A program made the translations under genes and the position numbers. DNA of 12,224 nucleotides from assembly GCA_900770385.1 (NCBI GenBank), contig CAAGKK010000022.1, forward strand, positions 1-12,224, read 5' to 3'. How positions within the stretch are numbered: the stretch's first letter is position 1; each line of letters starts with the position of its first letter. Source of the DNA: Clostridia bacterium. Its GTDB lineage: Bacteria > Bacillota > Clostridia > TANB77 > CAG-508. The notes under the pieces are model-generated. The model was not told where the DNA came from and ran no database searches. It saw nothing but the letters and a program-made list of their open reading frames with translations. Below, piece after piece: positions 5,095 to 11,868 of the stretch.

Positions 5095-7212
5095 ATGGGG
5101 CTTACTTCTAATTCTACCGGTAGTAAATTGTTAAATGATGATGTTTTACAATTAAAAGAAAACTGTAATTATACTGTTGCTTTTGCCGGCAATCCTAATG
5201 TTGGAAAAAGCACCATTTTTAATAGCTTAACTGGTATGCATCAACATACTGGTAACTGGCCTGGAAAAACAGTTTCCAATGCTAGTGGCATATGTAAATA
5301 TAATAACAAAAACTTTTTATTAATTGACATACCTGGTACATATTCTCTTATGTCTAACTCTCAAGAAGAAGAAATTGCAAGAGATTATATTTGCTTTGGC
5401 AGACCTGATGTTACTGTGGTAGTAGTAGATGCAACTTGCTTGGAAAGAAATTTAAATCTTGTTTTTCAAACTATGGAAATAACTCCAAATGTAATTGTAT
5501 GTGTTAATTTATTAGATGAAGCTAAGAAAAAACATATTGATATAAATTTATCTAAACTCCAAGAATTATTAGGTGTTCCTGTTGTTGGAACTATTGCTAG
5601 AAAAAAGAAAACATTAAAAAACTTATTAAACACTATAAATGGTGTATGTGAGAGAAAAATTATATTTAATCCAAAAATCATTAAATATCCTCAGGTAATT
5701 GAAGATAATATTTCTACTATTTATCCAAATATAAAAAAAATAACTCCTCCTTTGTTTGAGTATATTAGTAGATGGATCTGTTTAAAATTATTAGATAATG
5801 ATGAGAAAATTATTAATACTATTGAAAAATCTTTGTCTATTAATTTAAAGTCTAATGTAATAAAAGAAAAATTATTAGAAATAAAAAATAATTTGGAATT
5901 TGATAAAGTAAAAGATACAATAGTATCTAGTATATTAAAAAAAGCCGAAGAAATATCTAACACTGTGTGTTCTTTTAAAAATAAGGATTATTATAAGCGT
6001 GATAGAAATATTGACAAAATATTAACTTCTAAGAAGTTTGGAATTCCTATTATGCTTGTTTTCTTAGCTGCTCTTTTTTGGCTTACTATTGTTGGGGCCA
6101 ATTACCCTTCTAAACTTTTAAGCAATTTTTTTAATTTTATACAAGATAAACTGATTATTTTATTTAACATGCTGCATGTACCTAAATTGATTACTGAAGT
6201 TTTTATAAATGGTATGTATAAAACTGTAACTTGGGTTGTAAGTGTAATGTTGCCCCCTATGGCAATTTTCTTTCCCTTGTTTACTTTATTAGAAGACCTG
6301 GGATACTTACCAAGAATAGCTTTTAATTTAGATAACTTCTTTAAGAAAGCTTGTACTAGTGGAAAGCAAGCATTAACTATTTGTATGGGATTTGGTTGCA
6401 ATGCTGCTGGTGTGGTTGGATGCAGAATTATAGATTCACCCCGTGAAAGAATTATTGCTATGCTTACAAATGCTTTTGTTCCATGCAATGGAAGATTTCC
6501 GTTACTAATTACATTATCTACTATATTTATAGGTGCATATTTTACTGGCATTACTTCTTCTGTTGTTTCAACTCTATGTGTACTTTTTATAGTATTAATT
6601 GGTATATTACTAACTCTTATAATATCAAAGATTCTTTCTAAAACAATATTAAAAGGGTTACCTTCTTCTTTTATTTTAGAATTGCCCCCTTATAGAAAAC
6701 CTCAAATTGGTAAAATACTTGTAAGGTCTTTATTAGATAGAACTTTATTTGTTTTAGGTAGAGCTATAAGTGTTGCAGCTCCTGTTGGTATTGTTATTTG
6801 GATATTTGCTAATATTTCTATTGGTGGTTCTTCAATTTTATATTATATTGCCACTTTCCTAGATCCATTTGCTAAACTTATGGGAATAGATGGATATATT
6901 CTTTCTGCTTTTATTTTAGGAATACCTGCAAATGAAATTGTTTTACCAATTATACTAATGTCTTATTTATCTAGTGGAAACCTAGTAAATATGGATAATA
7001 CTTTAGCTATTGGTGAAATTTTAAAACAAAACGGATGGAATATTTTAACTGGAATAAATGTTATGATATTTACTCTTTTACATTTTCCATGTGGAACAAC
7101 TTTAATGAGTATAAAAAAAGAAAGTGGTAGCATTAAATGGACTATATTAGCATTTTTATTGCCTACTATTTGCCGGAATTTTTTTATGTATGTTTACAAC
7201 AGGAGTATATAA
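5095..7212 (+). CDS. feoB: FeoB, ferrous iron transporter (GTPase-coupled membrane permease)
   Basis: FeoB is the main Fe(II) uptake permease of the cytoplasmic membrane. The N-terminal G domain shows G1 GNPNVGKST (32-40), a G2-region threonine in GKTVSN (about 59), G3 DIPG (78-81) and G4 NLLD (138-141). The helical NFeoB linker spans about 180-310. The polytopic membrane region begins near residue 315 (FGIPIMLVFLAALFWLTIV) and runs to the C-terminus. Gate-type motifs are CMGFGCNAAGVVGCR, SPRERIIAMLTNAFVPCNGRFP and, later, GIPANEIVLP. The gate reads GCNAAGV rather than the GCNVPAI of E. coli FeoB. At 705 residues it is close to normal length and looks intact. The ATG has AGGTGA 4 nt upstream. 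No feoC-like gene follows. Confidence 0.96.
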   Translation: MGLTSNSTGSKLLNDDVLQLKENCNYTVAFAGNPNVGKSTIFNSLTGMHQHTGNWPGKTVSNASGICKYNNKNFLLIDIPGTYSLMSNSQEEEIARDYICFGRPDVTVVVVDATCLERNLNLVFQTMEITPNVIVCVNLLDEAKKKHIDINLSKLQELLGVPVVGTIARKKKTLKNLLNTINGVCERKIIFNPKIIKYPQVIEDNISTIYPNIKKITPPLFEYISRWICLKLLDNDEKIINTIEKSLSINLKSNVIKEKLLEIKNNLEFDKVKDTIVSSILKKAEEISNTVCSFKNKDYYKRDRNIDKILTSKKFGIPIMLVFLAALFWLTIVGANYPSKLLSNFFNFIQDKLIILFNMLHVPKLITEVFINGMYKTVTWVVSVMLPPMAIFFPLFTLLEDLGYLPRIAFNLDNFFKKACTSGKQALTICMGFGCNAAGVVGCRIIDSPRERIIAMLTNAFVPCNGRFPLLITLSTIFIGAYFTGITSSVVSTLCVLFIVLIGILLTLIISKILSKTILKGLPSSFILELPPYRKPQIGKILVRSLLDRTLFVLGRAISVAAPVGIVIWIFANISIGGSSILYYIATFLDPFAKLMGIDGYILSAFILGIPANEIVLPIILMSYLSSGNLVNMDNTLAIGEILKQNGWNILTGINVMIFTLLHFPCGTTLMSIKKESGSIKWTILAFLLPTICRNFFMYVYNRSI

Positions 7213-7236
7213 TTTGATTTTTTAGAATAGCTAAAA

Positions 7237-7269
7237 CACAACCACACTTTAAATTAAAGTGTGGTTGTG
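7237..7269. terminator. 15-bp perfect hairpin between convergent feoB and the beta-solenoid gene
   Basis: Bases 7237-7251 pair perfectly with 7255-7269 around an AAT loop. On the minus strand it lies 6 nt after the stop of the beta-solenoid-like gene and is followed by U4, so it works best for that gene. For feoB it would act as a strong 3' hairpin without a good U-tract. Confidence 0.75.
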
Positions 7270-7275
7270 CTAGGA

Positions 7276-7848
7276 TTAAAGTAAAATTCCAATTTTTTTA
7301 ATACCTTGTGCTTCAAAATCGTCTCCGGTAAATTCATATCCGACATTTAATTCGGTATAGTCAACATATCCTTCTTCGACTTTAACACTTCCCATTACAT
7401 TGATGCACCATACATCAAGATCATATGCAACATAAAGGTCTCCACCAACATTGAATTTTTCAATGTTGTAGATACCACCTTCTATAGTGGTATCGCCATC
7501 AACGGTAATTGTTGAGCCAAATCCATTTACTTCGTCTTTGCAAACAAAGTCACCTGCGATTTTAAGGTCAATAGCACACAGGTCAATAGCTTTTCCCGAG
7601 TACAAATCTCCCATTATGGTAAGGCTGTCTCCAGTCGAACCACAAATTGCATCTAAGCTAGTATCTTCGCCAATAAGATAAACATTTCCATAGATTGTGT
7701 TTTCTGAATTTGGTGCGGAGTTTATTAATTCTCCAAATATTACAATGTCTCCATCAAATCCTTTTGGAAACATCGTAACAAGCTCCTCTACTGTTACATC
7801 ATTTTGAAAAACAACTGTACAATTTGGAATTTTCTTCCGTTCCTTCAT
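7276..7848 (-). CDS. Repetitive beta-solenoid-like protein (bactofilin/polymer-forming type?), possibly acquired
   Basis: The protein has 190 residues from the ATG at 7848, where AAGGGAGGAG sits 5 nt upstream. A TTG 30 nt further up in frame lacks an SD and was not used. After about 40 residues the chain consists of short repeats alternating hydrophobic and G/D turns: GDIVIFGEL, GNVYLIGED, DSLTIMGDLY, LKIAGDFVC, STITVDGDTTIEGG, FNVGGDLYVAYDL and INVMGSVKVEEG. This is the pattern of a right-handed beta-helix as in bactofilin-like proteins. There is no signal peptide or membrane helix, so a cytoplasmic scaffold is plausible; the family is not proven. A hand count over 7381-7620 gives 92 G+C in 240 (38%), far above its neighbours. 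It has its own promoter and terminator, like a transferred cassette. Confidence 0.6.
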   Translation of the reverse strand: MKERKKIPNCTVVFQNDVTVEELVTMFPKGFDGDIVIFGELINSAPNSENTIYGNVYLIGEDTSLDAICGSTGDSLTIMGDLYSGKAIDLCAIDLKIAGDFVCKDEVNGFGSTITVDGDTTIEGGIYNIEKFNVGGDLYVAYDLDVWCINVMGSVKVEEGYVDYTELNVGYEFTGDDFEAQGIKKIGILL

Positions 7849-7903
7849 TGGAACTCCTCCCTTAATTTTTATTTGCAAATCGTTTCTACGATATGCACTT
7901 TAT

Positions 7904-7932
7904 ATTATACCATATTTTTAACTTTACTGCAA
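7904..7932 (-). promoter_or_regulatory. Extended -10 promoter of the beta-solenoid gene
   Basis: On the minus strand a TGG precedes a perfect TATAAT (7909-7904), forming an extended -10. The -35 is weak (TTGCAG, 7932-7927, 17-nt spacer). Start is expected near 7897. Confidence 0.65.
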
Positions 7933-7976
7933 AAAACCTTTATAATTAACTATTGAAAGTTAATTATAAAGGTTTT
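7931..7976 (-). terminator. Intrinsic terminator of the acyl-CoA synthetase gene
   Basis: A 19-bp perfect stem (7933-7951 with 7958-7976) has a 6-nt loop. In the minus direction its last part is U6 (7936-7931), giving a classic terminator 4 nt past the stop. The U-run overlaps the -35 region of the next gene's promoter. Confidence 0.88.
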
Positions 7977-7980
7977 AATT

Positions 7981-9669
7981 CTATCTTTTTATTTTATTTG
8001 TAGTTGTTTTATTAAATTCTGTTTTTCTTATTTCTATTTTTTGTATATGTTTATATGATGGTAATTCTTTGGTTGCTTTTGAAATATCTTTCTTTAATTG
8101 TTCTTCTATATTTTCAGATTTCATTTCTTCAACTACTTCTTTATTTAGGAATACTTCTGCACAAAGTGCTGTTTCTTCTCCATTTTCATTTTTGGTAGAT
8201 TTTACTATTACTTCTTGAACATATGGAATACTTGAAATATAATTTTCTATTTCTTCTGGATATATATTTTTTCCATTGTTCAATACTATTACATTTTTCT
8301 TTCTTCCGTTAATAACTAATTGCCCTTTATCATTAATTCTTCCGTAGTCTTCTGTATTAAACCATCCATCAACTAATACCTTAGCTGTTTTTTCCGGTTG
8401 CTTATAATATCCCATCATGACAATGTCGCCTTTTACCCATATTTCCCCATCGCCTTCGTCATTTTTATTTCTTATTTCTACTTGGCAACATGGAAGTATT
8501 ACTCCTACTGTGGCTGGATCATTATTATAATTTTTTCTATTTACACTAACTAAAGGTGAGCATTCTGTTATTCCGTAACCGTTTAATAACATGATTCCTA
8601 TATCATTAAAGAACTTTCCTATTTCTGGTCTTATTGGTGCTCCACCTATTACTAATTGATATAAGTTTCCTCCAAATGCTTCATGTATTGATTTGAATAA
8701 TTTTTTTCTTTTATCTATTCCTATTTTTCTTAAGAAATTACTTAAGCCTATTAAGAATTTTAGTCCGCCTTCTTTTCCTTCTTTTTTTACTTTATTCCAT
8801 ATATTTTTATAAAATACTTCTGTAAAAGCTGGTACTAAATAAATATAATCTGGCTTATATAATTGTAAATTTTTTAATACATTTTTAAGGCTATCATTTA
8901 TGCAAATTGTTACATGATAATGTATACCAACTAATATTCCAGAAACTGCTTCATATGTGTGATGATATGGAAGTACAGATAAGCATTTTGTTTCAACATC
9001 TGCTACTTGAAGTCCATAATAAACACTACTTACCAAGTTATGTTCTGAAAGCATAACACCTTTTGCCACTCCTGTTGTACCTGATGTATATACTAACATT
9101 CTTAGTTCGTTTAAGTCTTTCTTTTCTAAATCTACATATGTTTTATTTCCTGATTCGTATTCTTTTTTTCCTAACTCTTTAAATTTATCGTAAGATAAAA
9201 CATTTTCTTCGTCTTCTTCTCTATTTAAACCTATATAATATTTTATATTTGGTAAATCTTTTTTGAATTGTTCTATGTATTTTTCGTATTTTTCTCCGTA
9301 AAATAGTACTTCACTATCACTATTACTTAGTAAGTTTACCATATCTTTATATGGTAATTCTTTATCTATTGGAACAAATACTCCATTAGTTTTTAATACA
9401 GTTAAATATACTGTTATCCATTTATAGCTATTATCTCCAACTATTGCTATATGGTTTTTTAGCATATTAATTGTTGATAATGCTGTTCCTAAGTAGTAAG
9501 TATCTTTTTGAAATTCTTTATATGTAACTTTTATTATATTATTTTTATCTTTTTCGTCTCTATATTCGAATGCAATTTTATTACCTGCTTGTTCTTCTGC
9601 AAGTTCCATCATTTCTCTAATGCTTTCAAATTTTTGAATTTTGTTGAATTCGCAAACATTTTTCTTCAT
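7981..9669 (-). CDS. AMP-dependent acyl-CoA synthetase (long-chain fatty acid-CoA ligase type)
   Basis: This 562-residue member of the ANL adenylate-forming superfamily activates a carboxylate, probably a fatty acid, with ATP to an acyl-adenylate and then a thioester. Visible motifs are the phosphate loop YTSGTTGVAKG (194-204), NGYGITE (363-369), the ribose-binding aspartate in NTED (438-441), the hinge GRKKN (455-459), and a terminal TTTNKIKR with the expected catalytic lysine at 559. The usual glycine before that lysine is asparagine, and the protein ends two residues after it, but all core residues are present. No membrane segment is evident. The ATG has AGGAGAT 8 nt upstream. It is monocistronic and diverges from a DUF1836 gene, with a palindrome on its promoter. 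The substrate cannot be read from sequence; an acyl-ACP or other aryl/acyl ligase is the alternative. Confidence 0.88.
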   Translation of the reverse strand: MKKNVCEFNKIQKFESIREMMELAEEQAGNKIAFEYRDEKDKNNIIKVTYKEFQKDTYYLGTALSTINMLKNHIAIVGDNSYKWITVYLTVLKTNGVFVPIDKELPYKDMVNLLSNSDSEVLFYGEKYEKYIEQFKKDLPNIKYYIGLNREEDEENVLSYDKFKELGKKEYESGNKTYVDLEKKDLNELRMLVYTSGTTGVAKGVMLSEHNLVSSVYYGLQVADVETKCLSVLPYHHTYEAVSGILVGIHYHVTICINDSLKNVLKNLQLYKPDYIYLVPAFTEVFYKNIWNKVKKEGKEGGLKFLIGLSNFLRKIGIDKRKKLFKSIHEAFGGNLYQLVIGGAPIRPEIGKFFNDIGIMLLNGYGITECSPLVSVNRKNYNNDPATVGVILPCCQVEIRNKNDEGDGEIWVKGDIVMMGYYKQPEKTAKVLVDGWFNTEDYGRINDKGQLVINGRKKNVIVLNNGKNIYPEEIENYISSIPYVQEVIVKSTKNENGEETALCAEVFLNKEVVEEMKSENIEEQLKKDISKATKELPSYKHIQKIEIRKTEFNKTTTNKIKR

Positions 9670-9692
9670 ACTATTATCTCCTTTAAAAATAT

Positions 9693-9717
9693 TAATCTAG
9701 TTTACGAAACTAGATTA
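9693..9717. promoter_or_regulatory. Palindromic putative operator upstream of the acyl-CoA synthetase
   Basis: AATCTAGTTT-ACG-AAACTAGATT is a perfect 10-bp inverted repeat, 11 bp with the flanking T/A, around 3 nt. It overlaps the -10 box and predicted start of the minus-strand promoter, the usual place for a repressor site. As RNA it would also form a 5' hairpin in front of the SD. Which protein binds it is unknown; the divergent DUF1836 product is a candidate. Confidence 0.6.
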
Positions 9718-9740
9718 TCACTTTTTGTATACTTTGTCAA
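9714..9740 (-). promoter_or_regulatory. Promoter of the acyl-CoA synthetase gene
   Basis: A perfect TTGACA (9740-9735) is followed after 15 nt by GATAAT (9719-9714); TAATCT at a 17-nt spacing is an alternative. The -10 lies inside the edge of the palindrome at 9693-9717. Confidence 0.65.
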
Positions 9741-9744
9741 CCTA

Positions 9745-9773
9745 TTGACTATTTTTTTTTTTGATGTTATCAT
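9745..9773 (+). promoter_or_regulatory. Promoter of the DUF1836 gene, back-to-back with the synthetase promoter
   Basis: TTGACT (9745-9750), a 17-nt T-rich spacer and TATCAT (9768-9773) predict a start near 9780. The two divergent -35 boxes are 4 bp apart and form the inverted repeat GTCAA-CCTA-TTGAC. Confidence 0.65.
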
Positions 9774-9796
9774 ATTGTATGAAGGAGTAAGTAAAA

Positions 9797-10309
9797 ATGA
9801 ATAAAAAAGAAATTTCTATAAGTAATTTTCATATTCCTAGATGGAGCGAATTACCAAATGTTGATTTATATTTAGAGCAAGTTGTAGGTTTTATAAACTC
9901 TTCTCTATCACCATACATTCTTATGAATACTGATAAAGAAGATAACCAATTGCTTACAAAAACCATGATTAATAATTATGTAAAAAATTCGTTGATAGAA
10001 GCTCCAAATAAGAAATTGTATTCTAAAAAACAGTTAGCAAAATTATTTGCTATTTGTGTTTTAAAACAAGTTTATAGTTTACAAGAAATTAAAGTTTTGT
10101 TTTCAGTAGCACTTGAAGACTCTGATATTTCAGATGCTTATGATAACTTTTGCAACTTATTTGAAGAAGCTTTAGTTTGCACTTATACTAAAAAGGGATT
10201 TATAGATAAAAATAATAATAATGATAACTTATATTTATTGAAATCTGTATTACTTGCATGCAGTTGTAAAATATATGTACAAAATATCACTTTAAGAAAT
10301 TCAAATTAA
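9797..10309 (+). CDS. DUF1836 family protein, putative MerR-like HTH regulator
   Basis: The 170-residue protein carries the DUF1836 signatures: IPRWSELPNVDLYLEQVV at about 13-30, then LLTKTMINNYVKNSLIEAP at about 53-71, then KKLYSKKQLAKLFAICVLKQVYSLQEIKVLF at about 73-104. The TMINNYVK...KKLYSKKQLA arrangement looks like a MerR-type helix-turn-helix. B. subtilis YkrK, of this family, acts as a transcriptional repressor, so a cytoplasmic DNA-binding role is the best guess. The C-terminal half is helical with no known ligand domain. The ATG has AAGGAG 9 nt upstream. It is divergent from the acyl-CoA synthetase over a 127-nt region with two promoters and two inverted repeats, which suggests control of itself and that neighbour. 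The control target is inference. Confidence 0.82.
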   Translation: MNKKEISISNFHIPRWSELPNVDLYLEQVVGFINSSLSPYILMNTDKEDNQLLTKTMINNYVKNSLIEAPNKKLYSKKQLAKLFAICVLKQVYSLQEIKVLFSVALEDSDISDAYDNFCNLFEEALVCTYTKKGFIDKNNNNDNLYLLKSVLLACSCKIYVQNITLRNSN

Positions 10310-10349
10310 TAAAATTCTAATAAGGTGACAGTTATGTATGCTGTATATC

Positions 10350-10378
10350 TTGACAAAATAAAAAAAAATTGTTAATAT
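10350..10378 (+). promoter_or_regulatory. Promoter of the tRNA-Glu gene
   Basis: A perfect TTGACA (10350-10355), a 17-nt A-rich spacer and TAATAT (10373-10378) predict a start near 10385, about 16 nt before the mature tRNA. Confidence 0.7.
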
Positions 10379-10400
10379 ATATAAGCATTAAATAATAACT

Positions 10401-10475
10401 GGCCCCTTGGTCAAGCGGTTAAGACGCCACCCTCTCAAGGTGGAATCATGGGTTCGATTCCCGTAGGGGTCACCA
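10401..10475 (+). tRNA. tRNA-Glu (anticodon CUC)
   Basis: A full cloverleaf is visible. The 7-bp acceptor GGCCCCT pairs with AGGGGTC (10465-10471, one G-U). The D arm contains GGTCAAGCGGTTAAGAC. The anticodon stem CCACC/GGTGG encloses the loop CTCTCAA with CTC at 10434-10436, reading GAG. The T arm holds GGTTCGATTCC. The discriminator is A (10472) and CCA (10473-10475) is encoded. GAG is the minor Glu codon in such AT-rich genomes, so this is likely the minor isoacceptor alongside a UUC tRNA elsewhere. Confidence 0.97.
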
Positions 10476-10496
10476 AAGCTATAAAAAATCGGAATA

Positions 10497-10530
10497 AAAA
10501 AATAGAGTATTTATCAATACTCTATTTTTT
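10497..10530. terminator. Bidirectional terminator shared by tRNA-Glu and mrnC
   Basis: A 15-bp stem (10497-10511 with 10516-10530) closes a 4-nt loop. The outer six pairs are A-T, giving U6 in both directions. The mrnC stop codon (10522-10524) lies inside the right arm, so translation and termination signals overlap. Confidence 0.88.
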
Positions 10531-10911
10531 CTTTATTATTTCTAATGATTTTTGTAATATTTCTTTTAATCTTTTTTCTTGTTTGGTTAGATATAAATAT
10601 CCTATTAAACCTTCGAATGCTGTTGCATACATATATTCTTGTACTGTTGCATTTTTAGGCAAATGATGATTTTCTGTGTTTCTTGTTCTTCTTACAATTT
10701 CATTTTCTTCTTCTGAAAGTTGTTCTTCTAATTCTTTTAATATATATGCTTGTGCAGAAGCCTTAACCAATTTTACCGCTTCTAAATGTAATTTATGTGG
10801 TTTATATTTTGTGTTTGTTACTAAGTATTCTCTTATATAATTTTCATAAATACTATCTCCCATATATGCCCATATAAGTGGAGACATCTGATTCACATCT
10901 ATTTCTTCCAT
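10522..10911 (-). CDS. mrnC: Mini-ribonuclease III
   Basis: The 129 residues make up one RNase III catalytic domain without the dsRNA-binding domain, as in Mini-III, which trims both ends of 23S rRNA in Firmicutes with help from ribosomal protein L3. Conserved acidic sites are GDSIYE (18-23, with D19 and E23) and ATAFEGLIGYLYL (96-108, with E100). Between them are RRTRN (74-78, usually RRGRN) and KNATVQEY (86-93). The length fits the family. The ATG follows the rbgA TAA with no gap. AAGGCGG, inside the end of rbgA, serves as SD, so translation is probably coupled. B. subtilis mrnC lies with cysS and rlmB; here it sits with another 50S maturation factor. Confidence 0.94.
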   Translation of the reverse strand: MEEIDVNQMSPLIWAYMGDSIYENYIREYLVTNTKYKPHKLHLEAVKLVKASAQAYILKELEEQLSEEENEIVRRTRNTENHHLPKNATVQEYMYATAFEGLIGYLYLTKQEKRLKEILQKSLEIIKKK

Positions 10912-11868
10912 TTATTTTTCCGCCTTTTCTAAAGTTATATTGCCCAATTTTCCGCTTCTAAAATCATCTAAAATTATATTAGATACTTTATTGTCGTCCA
11001 CATTCCCGCCTGATACAATACAACCTCTTTTTTTACCTATTAAACACATTATATCATAAATTTTAAAGTTCTCTTCATTATCAGAATTTAATATTTGTGA
11101 TACTAATTCATCTTCTAGTTTATATCTTTCTAAAACATTAGATTTATAATTTTCTATTAAGTATTTTAATAGTCTATAAGCTATTTCTACTTTTGGTAAA
11201 ATTTCGTCTTTTATAGTGCCTGTAAATGATAAATTAAGTGCTACTTCTTGACTTTCGAATTTAGGCCATAATACTCCTGGAGTATCTAACAACTCTATAT
11301 TATTTGATAACCTAATCCATTGTTTTTGTTTTGTTACTCCTGGTTTGTTTCCAACTGCCATAGTAGTTTTTTTAGATATTCTATTTATAAAAGATGATTT
11401 ACCCACATTTGGAATTCCCATTACCAAAACTCTAATTGGTTTTCCTGTTCTTCCTTTAGAAATATTTTTTTCTTGTTCTTCTTGCATTAAGTTTAATATT
11501 GCTTTTTCTACTTTATTAATTCCTCTTCCTGAGTTTGAATCACAGCTAATTGCTGTAGAGTATTTAGTTTTTAATTTATTTTCCCATCTTAATGTTTCTT
11601 TTTCGTCTGCCAAATCACTTTTATTTAATATGTATATTTTTTTCTTGTTTTTAGTTAATTCTCTCATATCTGGATTTTGGCTTGAAATTGGTATACGAGC
11701 ATCTAGTATTTCCACTACTACATCTATTAATTTTAAATCTTCAGCTATTTGTCTCTTTGTTTTTGCCATATGCCCTGGATACCAGTTGATACTCGTTGAT
11801 GGTAAACTTTTTGTATCTTCATTCATTTTTTTATTTTTTCTCATTTCTCTTTTTTGATACATATCCAT
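10912..11868 (-). CDS. rbgA: RbgA (YlqF), ribosome biogenesis GTPase
   Basis: RbgA is a circularly permuted GTPase required for late assembly of the 50S subunit. The order G4-G1-G3 is visible in 318 residues: NKSD (82-85), GIPNVGKSS (151-159) and DTPG (195-198). INWYPGHMAKTKRQI, near 27-41, is the N-terminal YlqF signature, and a helical C-terminal RNA-binding domain follows from about 215. The start at ATG 11868 has GGAAGTG 7 nt upstream and gives a basic 26-residue extension before the signature. Internal ATGs at residues 3, 9 and 15 lack a better SD. The start shares its first base with the stop of the upstream RhuM-family gene, and mrnC follows directly. Confidence 0.95.
   Translation of the reverse strand: MDMYQKREMRKNKKMNEDTKSLPSTSINWYPGHMAKTKRQIAEDLKLIDVVVEILDARIPISSQNPDMRELTKNKKKIYILNKSDLADEKETLRWENKLKTKYSTAISCDSNSGRGINKVEKAILNLMQEEQEKNISKGRTGKPIRVLVMGIPNVGKSSFINRISKKTTMAVGNKPGVTKQKQWIRLSNNIELLDTPGVLWPKFESQEVALNLSFTGTIKDEILPKVEIAYRLLKYLIENYKSNVLERYKLEDELVSQILNSDNEENFKIYDIMCLIGKKRGCIVSGGNVDDNKVSNIILDDFRSGKLGNITLEKAEK

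Noticed and set aside
6102..6551. 149-aa open frame antisense to feoB
   Set aside because: It lies wholly inside a clear feoB membrane region, has no SD or family features, and is a codon-bias shadow.
7849..7878. TTG start giving the beta-solenoid gene ten extra residues
   Set aside because: The SD GGGAGGAG lies inside this stretch and is placed for the ATG at 7848; no SD precedes the TTG.
11345..11857. 170-aa open frame antisense to rbgA
   Set aside because: The hydrophobic, F/L/S-rich translation is typical of the complement of an AT-rich gene; rbgA motifs are unambiguous on the other strand.
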